Of a stretch of 64,000 nucleotides of DNA, positions 10,674 to 22,362 are shown piece after piece (positions within the stretch are counted from its first letter, which is position 1; each line of letters opens with the position of its first letter). Location: assembly GCA_001557505.1 (NCBI GenBank), contig LSAX01000011.1:1736001-1800000 (forward strand), read 5' to 3'. Source of the stretch: Reticulascus tulasneorum (Eukaryota > Ascomycota > Sordariomycetes > Glomerellales > Reticulascaceae). The position numbers were made by a program, and so were the translations under genes. Below the pieces are notes generated by a model that saw nothing but the letters and a program-made list of their open reading frames with translations, ran no database searches and was not told the origin of the DNA.

Positions 10674-11790
10674 AGAAGAGCGAGTAGTAGTCCCCAGGGG
10701 GAACCTGCGGCAGAAGACGTCCTGTAGCAACTAGAATAAACAGAATCAAGCTTTAAGCACAGATACATATAAACAGAGACAGTGCATGCCCAATGCCGAC
10801 TGCTCTAAGCCACGACGGTGACCATGGTTTCTTCTTGTTGCCGCAAAAACTATACTTCTTATACTCAGATGATCGCCACGATTTCGGCAAGCCACGACTT
10901 GATAAGACATATCGAACACTTGCTGCTTAGGCATATATTGATCCCGGTTTGAATGAAGAAACGAAGATGCGGGTCATTCAATGCTCTTGGTAACATTGTG
11001 ATCATTACAGGAAACGTTTACGTTAGTATTAGGTCTGACCTTTTCAAGGAAACCTGGCGATTACGTCCCAGATGTTGGAGTCGATGCCGTTTGGATTTGC
11101 AAAAGGGTTTTAAGAGTTCTGCTACTGGAGGGCATTGCGACAAAAGCAGTGCGATTCATTATGGCATGAAATGGGCACTAGAACCAGGTATGGAAGTGCA
11201 TCGTTGAACCCATGTGCTGCTTAACTGGTGATAAGAAAAGGTTGGCAGTCACGTTGGTGATGTAGGCGACTTGTAAGTCGGAAAGTGGGTGGAAGATAAA
11301 TTAATGTAAGAATTTAGTTCGGTATGGGATCTCTTTTTCAAGGCATTTTGTTTGCGAAGTAGTGATAGTTTTGGCTAGATGAGGAGGATAATGATACTAA
11401 TAATAGATCCTCTACTGCTGCTTAAACCTTTTACTTGAGCTCGAGATGAAGCTGATGAGCTTGACTTTCATTTTCCCTTAGGTGCCGTGATTGGTATAAA
11501 CGCAAGGCTCTGAAGGCTAGATACGACGTAGCTGTCTTCTAAGGTAAGGTACCTAGGTGTGGTCTAAGGACCGCGGGGCCTTGTTGGGACCCAAGTTTTT
11601 TATGCATTTGTCCCCACAATTACCCGCCATCGGTAACGCCACCCTTATCGAACCTGAACCCCTTCACTTTTCACCGCCTTCGGTACACAATCCTACAGCT
11701 TGACAAGGACGATATCCAGGACCTCGGAGTGAAGAATCACCCTCGCCTCATTCCCGACCATCTTTCTCGGTCGGCGCTACGCTCTCTAAG
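10674..11790. other. Intergenic, likely promoter of the desaturase
   Basis: No coding sequence is supported. A GGTACCTAGGT motif lies near 11547 and pyrimidine-rich DNA precedes the start codon at 11791. Confidence 0.5.
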
Positions 11791-13050
11791 ATGTCTTCCT
11801 CCGCCTCCTCCACCGTGACGAGGGCGTCGAAAAGAAAGGCGCCAGAGGTCACTGGGAAATTGACGACCGATCTCGCCACCGAGCCGGAACTCAAACGGGA
11901 TCCGCTCGAGGTGAAATATCGCGACTTCTTCTGGACCTACACTGAAGAACCACACCGGTCCCGACGGCTGGCCATCATCAAAGCCCATCCAGAGGTATGT
12001 CCACTCCCCCACTGTCCAATGCCTCCAATTGACCCCTCCATCTCCAGGTCACTAAGCTCTGCGGACCCGAGCCTCTGACCAAGTACGTCGTCACTTTCGT
12101 CGTCGCACTCCAGGTCTTCCTCGCCTACTGCCTGCACGACACCTCTTTCTGGTCCTGGAAGTTCTGGGCGGTGGCCTACGTCTTCGGTGCGACCGCCAAC
12201 CAGAACCTCTTCCTCGCCATCCACGAGATCTCGCACAATCTCGCCTTTCGCTCCCCGCTCGCCAACAGGCTCATTGCCATCTTCGCGAACTTGCCGATTG
12301 GAGCACCCTACAGCGCTTCATTCCGAGTCTGTTAAAACTGCCCACTTTAAGAGCGAGGCAGGATTGCTAACACACCTATAGCCCTACCACCTCACCCACC
12401 ACAAGTCTCTCGGTGTCGACGGCCTCGATACCGACCTTCCTACTGCTTTCGAAGCCGTCTTCCTCGACTCCATCCTTGGGAAAGCCTTTTTCTGCACCTT
12501 TCAGATCTTCTTCTACGCCCTAAGACCAATGACCGTCTATCGAGTCCCTTTCACCTGGCTCCATTACACCAACATCGCCGTCCAGCTCCTCTTCGACTAC
12601 GCTATCGTCAAGCTCCTATCACCCACGGCTCTGCTCTACTTCCTCCTTAGCTCCTTTCTCGCCGGCTCCCTGCACCCGCTCGCCGGCCACTTTATCGCCG
12701 AGCACTACGTCTACGAGACCGTCAGCCCCGCACAGAAGGACCCCGTCAACGGCCTGGCCGTTCCCGAGACATTTTCGTACTACGGCCCGCTGAACCTGCT
12801 GACGTACAATGTCGGGCTGCACAACGAGCACCACGACTTCCCGGCCGTGCCATGGACGAGGCTACCCAAGCTGAGGGAGCTGGCGAAGGAGTTCTATCAA
12901 GATCTGCCATATCATCAGAGTTGGACGTACGTGATCTGGAGGTTTATTTTTGACGAGAACGTGGGCATGAACTGCCGCGTGAAGAGAAAGGATGGTGGAA
13001 GAGTCGTGGGCGGTGGTGCGACATGGAAGGAAACCGAGATACAGGCCTGA
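11791..13050 (+). CDS. Sphingolipid delta-4 desaturase (DES family)
   Basis: Three exons, 11791-11994, 12048-12326 and 12382-13050, give 383 residues; both introns are 53-55 bp. All three histidine boxes of membrane desaturases are present: HEISH, HLTHH (completed across the second splice) and HNEHH. The N-terminus has the DES lipid-desaturase pattern FFWTYTEEPHRSRR...IIKAHPE. The family introduces the delta-4 trans double bond into the dihydroceramide long-chain base in the ER, using cytochrome b5 electrons. In filamentous fungi this feeds glucosylceramide synthesis. Several hydrophobic segments fit four membrane spans. Length is normal, and all key His residues are intact, so it should be active. 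The basic, Lys-rich C-terminus is compatible with ER retention. Confidence 0.92.
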
Positions 13051-13633
13051 GAGGAATGCCTCCAACCTGGAGAGGGACGATGAGACGAAAGCAGAGGGGC
13101 TCTCGCTCCGATTCGACACGATTATTCACACAAAAGTATACATAATACGCATAGGGCCAAAGTACCGTTGTCGGCCGCTTAAATGTAAATACACGTTAGA
13201 TAGGCATTAATAATGGTCCAAAAAGGATCTGCCAGCAATCATGGGTGAACATGTTCGGTGAACGGGTCAAGACAGTCATAACAAAGTAAAAGGATTTGGC
13301 AGTAGGTGTTGGAAAACGAAGGATCCCACGGTCGTGACGCCGAGACGGCCGGGCAAGAAAATACACGTGTAAAGTACAAGGCCGTTACTGACTCAATCAC
13401 TCATTCTGTACAGAAAATATGTCGTCCGGCAACCCCTGCCGCCCAATCGGTGCCTACTCTGACAGCACAATAAGCCCACTAGGTTCGTCTCTTGACGGTC
13501 CGCCCACGCCCTCAGATATACTAGCACTCGGACTCCTGGTTTCCCGCTTCTATCTAGACACCCCCTCGCTCAACAACGCCTAATCACTCAGCTGGGCTGA
13601 TGATGTATTGACTGGAGACACAACACCAATCTC
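13051..13633. other. Convergent intergenic region
   Basis: It separates two genes that end toward each other and holds their 3' UTRs. I see no coding or RNA signal. Confidence 0.5.
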
Positions 13634-14834
13634 CTAAAAGAAGAAGTAGGCGAGCAGGAAGCTCACAACACACAAAGCCATCACAATCTGCACCGGGACG
13701 CCTTCCACACCTTGCCGCACCGCCGTCGTGACTTGCTGGGTGGAGGGCAGCTTCTCGGCCTCGGTCTTGATTCGCTGGCGAAGACCACCGCTCTGTTGGA
13801 ACGCGGAGATCTGAGCTTCGGCTTGGTGCAGCTTGGCCTTCAGTTCTTCATACGTGAGCTGGACGGTATGTGTGACGGCACTAGTAGCGGCAGAGACCGT
13901 GGACTGGTCCCGGTCAGAAGTGTCGTCCTTCAAGTCGGAATCCGAGGTGTATGCTGGAGGAGCCGGGCTTGTTCCATGGGTCTCTTCACCGGGGGAGGAG
14001 TAAGTTCGGGAGACGTCGGGGGTATTGTCATGCTAGACGCGCAACATGTCAGCCAAATCTTCCGAACCCTAGGATCTAAGGATAGCATACGCCGTTGAGC
14101 ACCGACAGGCGATTAGGAGTACTGGCTACCGGACCAGCAGCGCCACCAGCGCCAGATCCCTGGTCGTCGGCTGCCAGCCAGATCACACGAATCTTCTTCT
14201 CCTGGACCGAAGTCTTGTCTGAGGTGTCGAGCTGTTGGCCAGAATACCCGATTAGCCTGTGCGCAGCAACTTTGAGGGGTGGAGGTCCGTTCTCACGATA
14301 TTTGCAATGCTGGCAAATTCTTTGTCACCTGTGATCGGGGCTGACTGGACTAGAAACTTGTCTCGACATTTGGTATCCGCTGGGGGTTCCTGTTTCATTG
14401 CCTGCAGAAGAACTACTCTCCGTCAGTCTCCGAACGAACAAGCGCATTATCAACGTTATCTCCTACCTGTGACCTCAACATCTTGACCAGGCTCGACGCG
14501 GCCGGAGTTCGGTCGGACGCAGTATCTGTAAGAATATCAGTTGCCGTAGGAGCATCGAAAATGTGGTTTTTGTTCGTACTGTTTCGGGGCGGTTGTTTTG
14601 ACCTGTATCGTGTGAGCTGAGGAAGCCGGGGCGGAAACAAGCAACGGGTGATGACAAACCTTGAAAGCAACAGGCGACTTGTTGGGGTTCTTAATCTTTA
14701 GAATTTGAGAAACCTCGACGGTAAAGGGTCCTGCAAGGCATTAGTCCATCCGTCTTGTCCAGCAAAGCAATGCGCAGGGGGGATCGATCCTTACGTCGAA
14801 AGCTGAGCTCGAAAGGTTCAATGTCGACAGACAT
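13634..14834 (-). CDS. scs2: VAMP-associated protein (VAP/Scs2), MSP domain
   Basis: Seven exons (14795-14834, 14660-14730, 14580-14602, 14467-14525, 14297-14412, 14091-14231, 13634-14032) give 282 residues; the introns are 54-65 bp. Residues 1-125 are the MSP domain, with the FFAT-binding face: RRPFTVEVSQILKIKN, then KTTAPKQYCVRPNSGRV, then KFLVQSAPI. A disordered linker, a coiled coil (residues about 215-250) and a C-terminal hydrophobic tail anchor (VMALCVVSFLLAYFFF) follow. VAP proteins tether the ER to the plasma membrane and other organelles and recruit lipid-transfer proteins that carry FFAT motifs. Exon 3 is only 23 nt. All phases close, and the domain order is complete. Confidence 0.9.
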
Positions 14835-15784
14835 GGTTGCGGTAGTTTAGCTTCTTCTAACGTCAAAAAAGGAGATGGGGAGCTGGCGCATGCAACAAGC
14901 CGAAGCCTGGCAAAGAGTAAAAGAATGGTTTGGAAGAGTTAATAAAGTGACAAAGGGGTTGGATTGCGGGTAGACGTAGGTATGCGCTCTGTTGTGAGCG
15001 TGAATTGCTGATGGGAAGTCTGCGCGTGATCGAGGAAAAGGCTGGCAACAAGTATGTCGTAGGTGTCACGACGTAACCAGTTCCAGGTGGACGAGGGAAT
15101 GATGTGCGCGGGTTGCCTGTGCGCGCCAGTTGCCAGGTTTCATTACAGGTCAATCCAGGTGCTGCTAGCGCCGTTTGTTTCGCTCTGGGCTCTGGGGGCT
15201 TCCAAGGTCTGGGTGCCTCCCCCAGGGGAGATTTAACCGGACTATATCCGACGTTCACACACAAGTACGTACAAAAATAACTACCGAATGTGCAGTACTG
15301 TTGTACGTACTGGAGTTCGACGCACCCGGCATCATTATTAGTAAGTTTTAGCTTTCAGTGGCGTGTGAGCAGTTTAGTTAAGCCACTACGTACGTACTAC
15401 CTGGCGTGCCTGGGTACCTAACTAGGCCCCGGGCCTGCTGTATGCAATAAACCACTGTGACCCAAATGACGTCTCACTACCTAGGTACCTACCTAGCTGA
15501 GGTCTGTCTGTCTCCGATCCCCGTGAGTGCCACCAAACACACCCGAGGGGCAAGAATCAGCTAGAACATTTGCCGCCTGTGAAGTCTTGACTTTCTGCTG
15601 AACCACGTACTGCACTGTCCTTCGGCCCACCAACTAAAATTCCAGAGGCCCCGTGGTTATCATCCTTTGGAAAGAGCTCATCTTTTTAGCCTCATAAACA
15701 CCCCCTTCATCCTCTTATATCTGATCTGAGGCTTCCCACGCAAACATTACCCCGCCATCTAGATCAAACAGCACCTCATTCATC
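14835..15784. other. Divergent promoter region rich in CCTAGGTA / GTACGTAC motifs
   Basis: It lies between scs2 (-) and the UBX gene (+). It holds several self-complementary motifs: GTACGTAC at about 15264 and 15390, TGGGTACCTA near 15413, and CTACCTAGGTACCTACCTAG at 15478-15497. No coding sequence is seen. Confidence 0.5.
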
Positions 15785-16906
15785 ATGACACAGTCAGACC
15801 TCGACCTCCTGCTCGATATGGGCTTTGACAAAACCCGAGCTGAGCTTGCCGTGAAGAAGACTGGTGGCCGTAAGATCATAGCTCCGTGTGTCCTCACCAG
15901 TTTCCATCTTCTGACCCTCCGCAGTACAAGATGCCCTCCAGTGGCTCGAGGACAACCAGGACAAATCGGTCGAGGAGCTCTCCAAACCCACGTACAAGAG
16001 CAAAGCGGACGAAGATGACGCCGACGAGGTGAAAGGGAACATTGACGCTCTGGAGAGCGGCGGCCACGCTAAATCTCTTGTCTGCAATGACTGCGGCAAG
16101 AGGTTCAGGAACCAGGACTTGGCATCCTACCATGCCTCCAAGACGTATGACCCAGCTCTATCTACTCGCCGGGCCTTTAGAATTGCCTGCTAACCTGCTT
16201 TCATAGTGACCATACGGACTTCTCGGAATCCACTGAGGAGATCGCTCCCTTGACGGCAGAGCAGAAGAAGGCCAAGCTTGAGGAGCTACGACAAAAGCTG
16301 AAGGAGAAGAGGGGCAACAAGGATCTCATTGAGAAGGAGGAAGCCAAGCGCAACGAGGTAAGCCTGTTTGCTCACAACGACTCCAACTGTTTGCGTTACT
16401 CATGGCAATTCTAGCAAATCAAAAGAAAAGCAACCAAAGAGACCCAGGACCTGAAGGAGGAGCTTGCGCGAAAGGAGCAAATCAAGGAGGCTGCCAAAAA
16501 GAAGCAAGAGAAGGTTGAGGACCAGGACGCGAAAAAACGTATCAAGGCAAAGATCGAGGCTGATAAGGAAGAGCGTCGCCGCAAGGCGGAGCTAGCGAAA
16601 GCCAACAAGGAAGGAAATGCGCTCCCTGCTCCTGGACCTGTGGCCCCTCCCTCCCTGCCCAAGATGACTGCGAACCATAGCGAGGCACGACTGAGACTAC
16701 AAACCTCCGCTGGGAACATATTGAAGACGTTCCCCGCTGAGACTACACTCTTCGAGGTTGCGCAGCTGCTTCAGTCAGAGAACGGGCTCGAGGTCACCAG
16801 CTTCTCCACTACATTCCCCAGAAAGACGTTTGAGGGATCTATCGACTTTGGAAAGACATTGAAGGAAGCCGGCCTGGTACCGAGTTCCGTCCTTATTGTG
16901 AAGTAG
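15785..16906 (+). CDS. UBA-UBX domain protein (SAKS1/UBXN1-like)
   Basis: Four exons, 15785-15869, 15925-16144, 16207-16357 and 16415-16906, give 315 residues. An N-terminal UBA domain (LLLDMGFDKTRAELAVKKTG) binds ubiquitin. A C2H2-like finger follows (CNDCGKRFRNQDLASYHASKTDH, residues about 98-120). Next comes a long charged coiled coil, then a C-terminal UBX domain (residues about 235-315) beginning ARLRLQTSAGNI and ending ILIVK. UBX domains bind the AAA ATPase Cdc48/p97, so the protein is probably an adaptor that brings ubiquitylated clients to Cdc48. I see no FPR tripeptide in the UBX loop (the sequence there is TFPRKTF, close to it). Architecture and length match UBXN1. Confidence 0.88.
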
Positions 16907-17405
16907 ATTCGAGATGTGGCATGGAAAGGCAAGAAGGTCAAAGCATGATTGATGGATTGCATGGGATGGCGTTGGAACGGGCTGAGGCACAGCGCGACCA
17001 GAGATTCCGTTAGCTATGGAGTATGCAGTTTCTCCACAGCTTCATAAGAATATTTTCATCATGGGGCTTGTCACGAATCGAATCACCATAATATCATCAC
17101 TGGCAGACCTCACATGTGTCACAACACCGACGTCATGGCGGGGGGTGGCTTAAGAAATGTCACCGCCACGTTCACACCCAGAATCTGCATAGCAGGCCAA
17201 ATTCCACATTAATTTCGAGGCTGCCCCGTAGAACTCCATTGTAGAGAGCATTCATCATTTTATCGTATGTGAAGAGCTACTCTGTCCAGGCAAGAGGATA
17301 TCGTCGTGCCTCCATCCAATCCTTTATGATCGATCGATTCGTGGAACCCCCGAAGCCATGCAGTTGAAGTACAAAGGGAAGGAAATCGTCGCGGGAAGAA
17401 ATCGT
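16907..17405. other. Convergent intergenic region
   Basis: 3' UTRs of the UBX gene and of the P1 gene. Nothing else is seen. Confidence 0.5.
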
Positions 17406-17922
17406 TTAGTCGAAAAGACCGAAACCCATATCGTCGTCCGACTCTTCCTTCTCTGTTCCATTGTTAGCTACCATAAAACCAGAAATCCGCGATCGAATAT
17501 GTAAGCCTACCCTCTTCCTTTGGCTCCTCCTTGGCCTCCTCTGCAGCAGCACCACCACCCGAGGCGGCAGCACCACCGGCAGCAGGTGCGGCACCGCCAC
17601 CGGAACCGACGTTGGACAGCAGGTCCTTGATGTTCTTGCCCTCGAGGGCCTAAATTCCTCATCAGCATTGCTCCCCACAAAACAGTCCATGGAGCCCGTC
17701 GGAGATCCGTACCTTGGCGAACAGAGATGTCCAGATCGGCTCGACGTCTTCGACCTTCGCGGCCTTCAGGAGAGCTTGCAGCTTGTCGGCCTGTTCGGAG
17801 AGAATCAGTCACTGGCTCATACATGCCATGGCGGGGTTTTAGTCTCGACTCACAGTGATATCGACACCATCATCGGCGAGGATGAGCGCCGCGTAGGACG
17901 AGGCAAGCTCAGCGGTAGACAT
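17406..17922 (-). CDS. RPP1: 60S acidic ribosomal protein P1
   Basis: Four exons (17854-17922, 17713-17790, 17511-17649, 17406-17452) give 110 residues, the usual P1 length. The N-terminal helical dimerisation domain reads [17 protein letters not shown], followed by [17 protein letters not shown]. An Ala/Gly hinge and a Lys/Glu-rich tail follow. The protein ends with the invariant stalk tail [12 protein letters not shown], which recruits elongation factors to the ribosomal GTPase centre. P1 pairs with P2 on P0. Introns are 58-63 bp. The gene is divergent from the DUF2408 gene, with about 745 bp between the two start codons. Confidence 0.97.
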
Positions 17923-18666
17923 TTCGACGAATATCGAGTGTACTAAATGTGTGCTGATTGATGTGGTCTGCACGGATGCGGGTGTTGAGGGTCGGGCAGC
18001 TTAAGTTCTGTCACGGAGGATGTCCACAGCGAGCGAAAATGGCCCGGTCGAAATTTAGGAGGGCTTCGAGACCTAATCCGAGCCAGATAAGGCGCTTATC
18101 GGACAAGCCTCGGCTAAACCTCGCAAGATCCCCAGACGAACAAGCAGCCTCTTTGATTGGTTTATTTTGAGTGGCCAATGGTTGCGGAGATTGTCGGTCT
18201 TGGCATCTTGCCTCCCCTGCTTTTGGATCTGCCCCACCCCAACTGACTTTCCAAGTTCCCCCACCATAATCACAGGGCGATGAACGGACTTCCATTGGGT
18301 TCTGCTAATCCAGCCTTATTAGTGAGGAGAAGCTGCTGCTGCATCAAGCGGAAGGCACGGCTTCTTTGTGAAATCCATCATCTTGTAACAAGGCATAAGT
18401 CTGTATTTGTCAAACGAGGACGCCCCCAATTAGACTTCTGCGTCATTCGCCATCCATTCCTCCAGTGTCTCGAATCTCGACCCCGCCTAATCTTTGCTAT
18501 CACCGTGCTATGCCACTAGCCCCGCGCGCAAGGATACTGATATTCTTAAGAGAATATAGAGTGGCCTGGCCTTCCATGACCGCAAACCTTCGGCCGTTGC
18601 CCAACTTCGAACTGTACAACCCCCCAAGCACTCAAAGACCATCGCCGTGATCCTCCCCCGCCTACA
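17923..18666. other. Divergent promoter region
   Basis: Shared upstream region of the ribosomal P1 gene (-) and the DUF2408 gene (+). No coding sequence is supported. Confidence 0.5.
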
Positions 18667-20282
18667 ATGGATACCCCAACCTGCCCCCCACCGCAGGATC
18701 CCGCCGAGAAAGTGATCCTGGATAAGGTCGTTGCGATTCGGGACAAGCTGCAGCTGCTGAAGCAGGATAGAAGCACCTATGTCCGCAGCCAGGATGTCAT
18801 TCCTCTGTACGACCAGACCGTTGAACAGGTCCGCTATCTCAACGAGTTGCGAAGCTCTGAGAAGAAGGAAGAGAACAGAGGTACGTGCTCTTGTGTTCGA
18901 GATGCGGGGCTACGGCTAACGGGTATCTTCTAGTGGATAGGGTCCTGGAGAGCTGCTTCCAGCTGTTATCCCTGTTCTTCATGACAATTGGTCGAAACAA
19001 CGAAGCACCAGCGGTATATGCCCTGACCTCGACCATCAAGAGACTGCTCGACCATCTCACCGAAGTAGACTTGTTCTCCGCCAAGGACCTGGATAGTTTG
19101 TCCGATACCCTCAAGAAGCTGTGCCACAATGTCAAGGGCTCTGACTCCGGGCACGAGCCTTATCTTATTACGCTCCTCTCGAACCGACTGGAGCTATGCG
19201 AGACGTCGCTGGCACGATTACGGACGCGGCTGGATCGGCTAGGAGACCCTTTGCCAGCCGTCCACGAGAAGCTGATTTCTATCCTGAGATCAATTTCTTT
19301 AGCAAACACAAGGTCTCGTGTAAGTTGCGCTACCATGAGTGTTCGAATCAGGATATGAGCTAACATGACAGCAGTTTTCCGTTTCCGAAGTCCAGAAGCT
19401 GCAGGCGCAAGCGAAGGAAATCGACGAGAGCCGACAGAATGGCAAGTTCATAACAGCGGGTGGGAATGTTCCAGCAGGCAGCGATGAGGTATCTGAGGTC
19501 TTGAGCAAGACATTATTGTGGTCTGAAATGGTACTCGAACGGTAGGCTCACAAGTTGCGACCCCTAGTTACTTCGATTTGCTAACCTGAGACTTAGCAAG
19601 GGTGCAATTCCGGAGCCTTTCAAGGCCACGTACGATATCCTTGTTAACATCCGAAACGAACTTGAGAAACTCTCTATCACACAGGCATGGGCTCTGCGAG
19701 AGGCCGACCTGTACGACTTCCAACGCCAGCTGGACAAGATCGACGAAAGCAGAGTAAATGGCAACTGGTTCGATGATGACGGCAAGCCTGCTGAGCTATA
19801 TGTTCAACGGGTAAGTGGCTGCTTTTGCGAAGAAATTTCCTGTGCTAACACGGCCTTCAGACTCTACTTTACCTCATTAGGAGGAGTTACGGCTACATTT
19901 ACTCGTTGATGATCTCATCGGAGCCAGTTTCCGAAGCCTTGCTGCCTATATATAACCAACTCCAAACCTTGAGACGCTGTCTGATAGAGGTCAAGAACAG
20001 TGGGGGTGTGACTTCGGTCAGGGAACTCTACCCATACAGCATGAAGGTACTTATCGCCAGGAAACTATCCTACTTACTCTCGTTGTAATATCTAATGTGC
20101 TAATCCTGACGTGACAGTTGAATTCGATCGACAACATGCGACAGGATGGCAAATTCATAGTGAATGGTGACATTCCCGAGGGCCAAGGAAGTGTCAGTGA
20201 GCTTCTTGCGGAGTGCTTCGAACTGAACTATGAACTCAGACTCGCTGTAGAAGCAGCAGAAGAAGTTGAGTCAGAGGGATGA
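18667..20282 (+). CDS. DUF2408 / UPF0662 family protein (yeast Cub1-like)
   Basis: Six exons, 18667-18880, 18934-19319, 19375-19541, 19597-19810, 19861-20046 and 20118-20282, give 443 residues. The protein is mostly helical. The repeated-block pattern (LWSEMVLERKGAIPEPF, YDILVNIRNELEKLSITQAW, LYLIRRSYGYIYSLM) is that of the fungal DUF2408 family. Yeast Cub1 (YPL260W) belongs here and has been linked to proteasome function under Rpn4 control. No enzyme motif, signal peptide or membrane span is visible, so it is probably cytosolic. The acceptor of intron 2 is a tandem CAGCAG (19369-19374); use of the upstream AG would add one Gln. I used the downstream AG. Confidence 0.85.
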
Positions 20283-20663
20283 GCTGAATGTGTCTGTCTT
20301 CAAGGCGTCGGTTCCGGGGACTGTATTATTCTTGTCCAGTCTAGTACCTATGCTTTACCAAGCCAGCTTAATGGCTCCGGAGGTTCTCGAGCAGAGCAGA
20401 CCGATTGGTTCGGCTACGAGTTTCGGTGTCTCATAAACAGGGTTGAGGCAATCTCAAATGTATTCAGTTCAGGATGTTCTCTGTGAATTTCATGTACTGT
20501 CCTAGTAGTTACTTCACCTTTGGTTTGGCTTTGGATCTGGCTCAACTATGTCTGCAGACACAATTCTCATCTTGTATTGAGTCTAATCTTGCATCAAACA
20601 TTTTATGGCCTGCCTTTCCACTTCTAGAGCCGACGTGACATGTTCATTCAAGTTACCACCCAC
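20283..20663. other. Convergent intergenic region
   Basis: 3' UTRs of two convergent genes. Nothing else is seen. Confidence 0.5.
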
Positions 20664-21275
20664 TCATGGGTGTCTGAATGCACATTTGAACTAAAGTATG
20701 TCAGCCACATATAATCACAGGAGTCTCATCTCGAAATGGAGACCAATACATACCGGCCAGATCTGAGCCTAGTTTGATAAGTCAGCTAACTGTTGATTTT
20801 GAGGTCACAATCTTACTCACCTTTTCCACATCCCATACCCCAGACGTGGCGTAGATATCGCCCTTCAACATCTCCACAATCTCCTCCCTCGTCTCGGCAA
20901 CGCACACTAGCGTGCTGCCGTTGAACTTCAAGCTAGATGGCTCGTCATCCTTGGGGACCTCGTCCAGCAGCGCGCCGCCCATCTTCCAGGCCCCTGACTC
21001 GACATGCGGCGTCATGTTCTTGAAGTGGATGCTGGTTCACGTTCAGTGAGGAGCTCAATGGATCGAGAACAAGGGTTTGGCAGGGAGGTAAGAAGGGCGC
21101 AGGGGACATACGGCCGCACTTCAATTCGCTTGTCCATCACGCCCGGCTTGTCGGGCACGACAACGAGCCATTCGTACTTGCGGGCGGGTGGTGCTGAGGA
21201 CATCGTGCGGGTGGGCAGGTTGGTTGTTCGTGGGATGTTACGCAGGAGAGTCGAAGGGGATAAACGGAACGCCAT
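20664..21275 (-). CDS. YciI-like (YCII-related) domain protein, likely mitochondrial
   Basis: Four exons (21112-21275, 20821-21031, 20754-20768, 20664-20690) give 138 residues. The last two are very small (15 and 27 nt) but restore the family's C-terminal strand, VWDVEKAQIWPFKCAFR, in frame. The core has the YciI ferredoxin-like fold features EWLVVVPDKPGVMDKRIEVRP, GAWKMGGALLDE and GSTLVCVAETREEIVEMLKGD. The first about 25 residues (FRLSPSTLLRNIPRTTNLPTR) are Arg/Ser/Thr-rich without acids, like a mitochondrial presequence, and a Met at about residue 25 could give a cytosolic form. An in-frame Met also exists 27 bases upstream of the chosen start. YciI proteins are small and of uncertain enzymology. 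Confidence 0.8.
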
Positions 21276-22362
21276 GAGGTTGTCGGGATTTAAGTAGTCC
21301 AACTGTCCGGTAGGATGGGCGGGGGAATAAGATGTCAGTTGTGATATTCCCAGGCGGAGACAATCGGGTCTGCTGCTGATTTATTGACTGGGATTCAAAG
21401 CTCCCAGGATATGAGGGGTCTGTCTCGCATGCACGAACACGCCCTTTTACTGATTGAGGTCTGCGGACCCAATGGTGGACCGCTAACAATTTTGAACTTT
21501 ACGGTATTGATGCAGTAACCTTCAATGTCTCCTTGAGCAAAGGAGATTCGAGGGGCAAAAATGTAGATATACTGTGTCTAGCATCTGGATTTGAGTGTGT
21601 ACATGAAATTATGGCAAGCTACCCAGCCAGGGAGGGACCAGACCGTCCCGTTGATATGTAGGTTTTTTACTGTGAATAGTAGCTCTCAAATCGGACCCCT
21701 CCTAGCTGTTTCTTTGAAGCTTTGTCTGAGGACCCAGCTAATCCCCATGAGGACATTAAAGCGTAGCACGTAGTTCGAAGGCAACGCTTCAGTGCCCCCA
21801 AGACAGTGACATCTTGAATATTCTCGGCATCATCCATGACCCTACTGGATATTCGGCTGAGAGCTCAGTTGACAGTCAGCCTCGGTAGCTTTCAGTCACG
21901 GGGGCCGGGGGGGCCTTGGGGGGCGTTTTGCGGGGCGTTGCAGCACGTTCCAAGGGGCTCTCCGATCTCGCCCTGCTAGCCTCAGACCCCCAGCCCTGCC
22001 CTGAGGTGAGGATAAAAGCGGCTCAGGGGGGCGGGCTTCCCCGAAACATCGCCGCAGGTCAACTGAGCAGGCCCTCGTGATGAGAAGGCATCCTTGATGT
22101 TCCAAGTTCAGCTTCTCAGCACCCCAGTTTCGGGACTCGCGCTCAACACGTAGTCCGAGTCAAGCAACCGAACCGTCCTATATATAAATTAGCCTCCTTT
22201 CTGTGCATTCCCATTCTGCTCAGCTCCCAATTGGCCAATCCCATCATCCATCTACTTATACCAACGCAACACCCCCATATACTTGAACAACACCCCTGCG
22301 TAGCTAAGCGCTCACTACATAAACTCTCTACATCTCTCAACTTTTCTATATATATTCCGCTC
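21276..22362. other. Divergent intergenic region with G-rich tract
   Basis: Bases 21900-21935 carry four close G runs (5, 7, 6 and 4 G) that could form a G-quadruplex on the plus strand. The rest holds no recognisable gene. TATA-like sequences lie about 22180 and 22345 before the next start codon. Confidence 0.5.
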
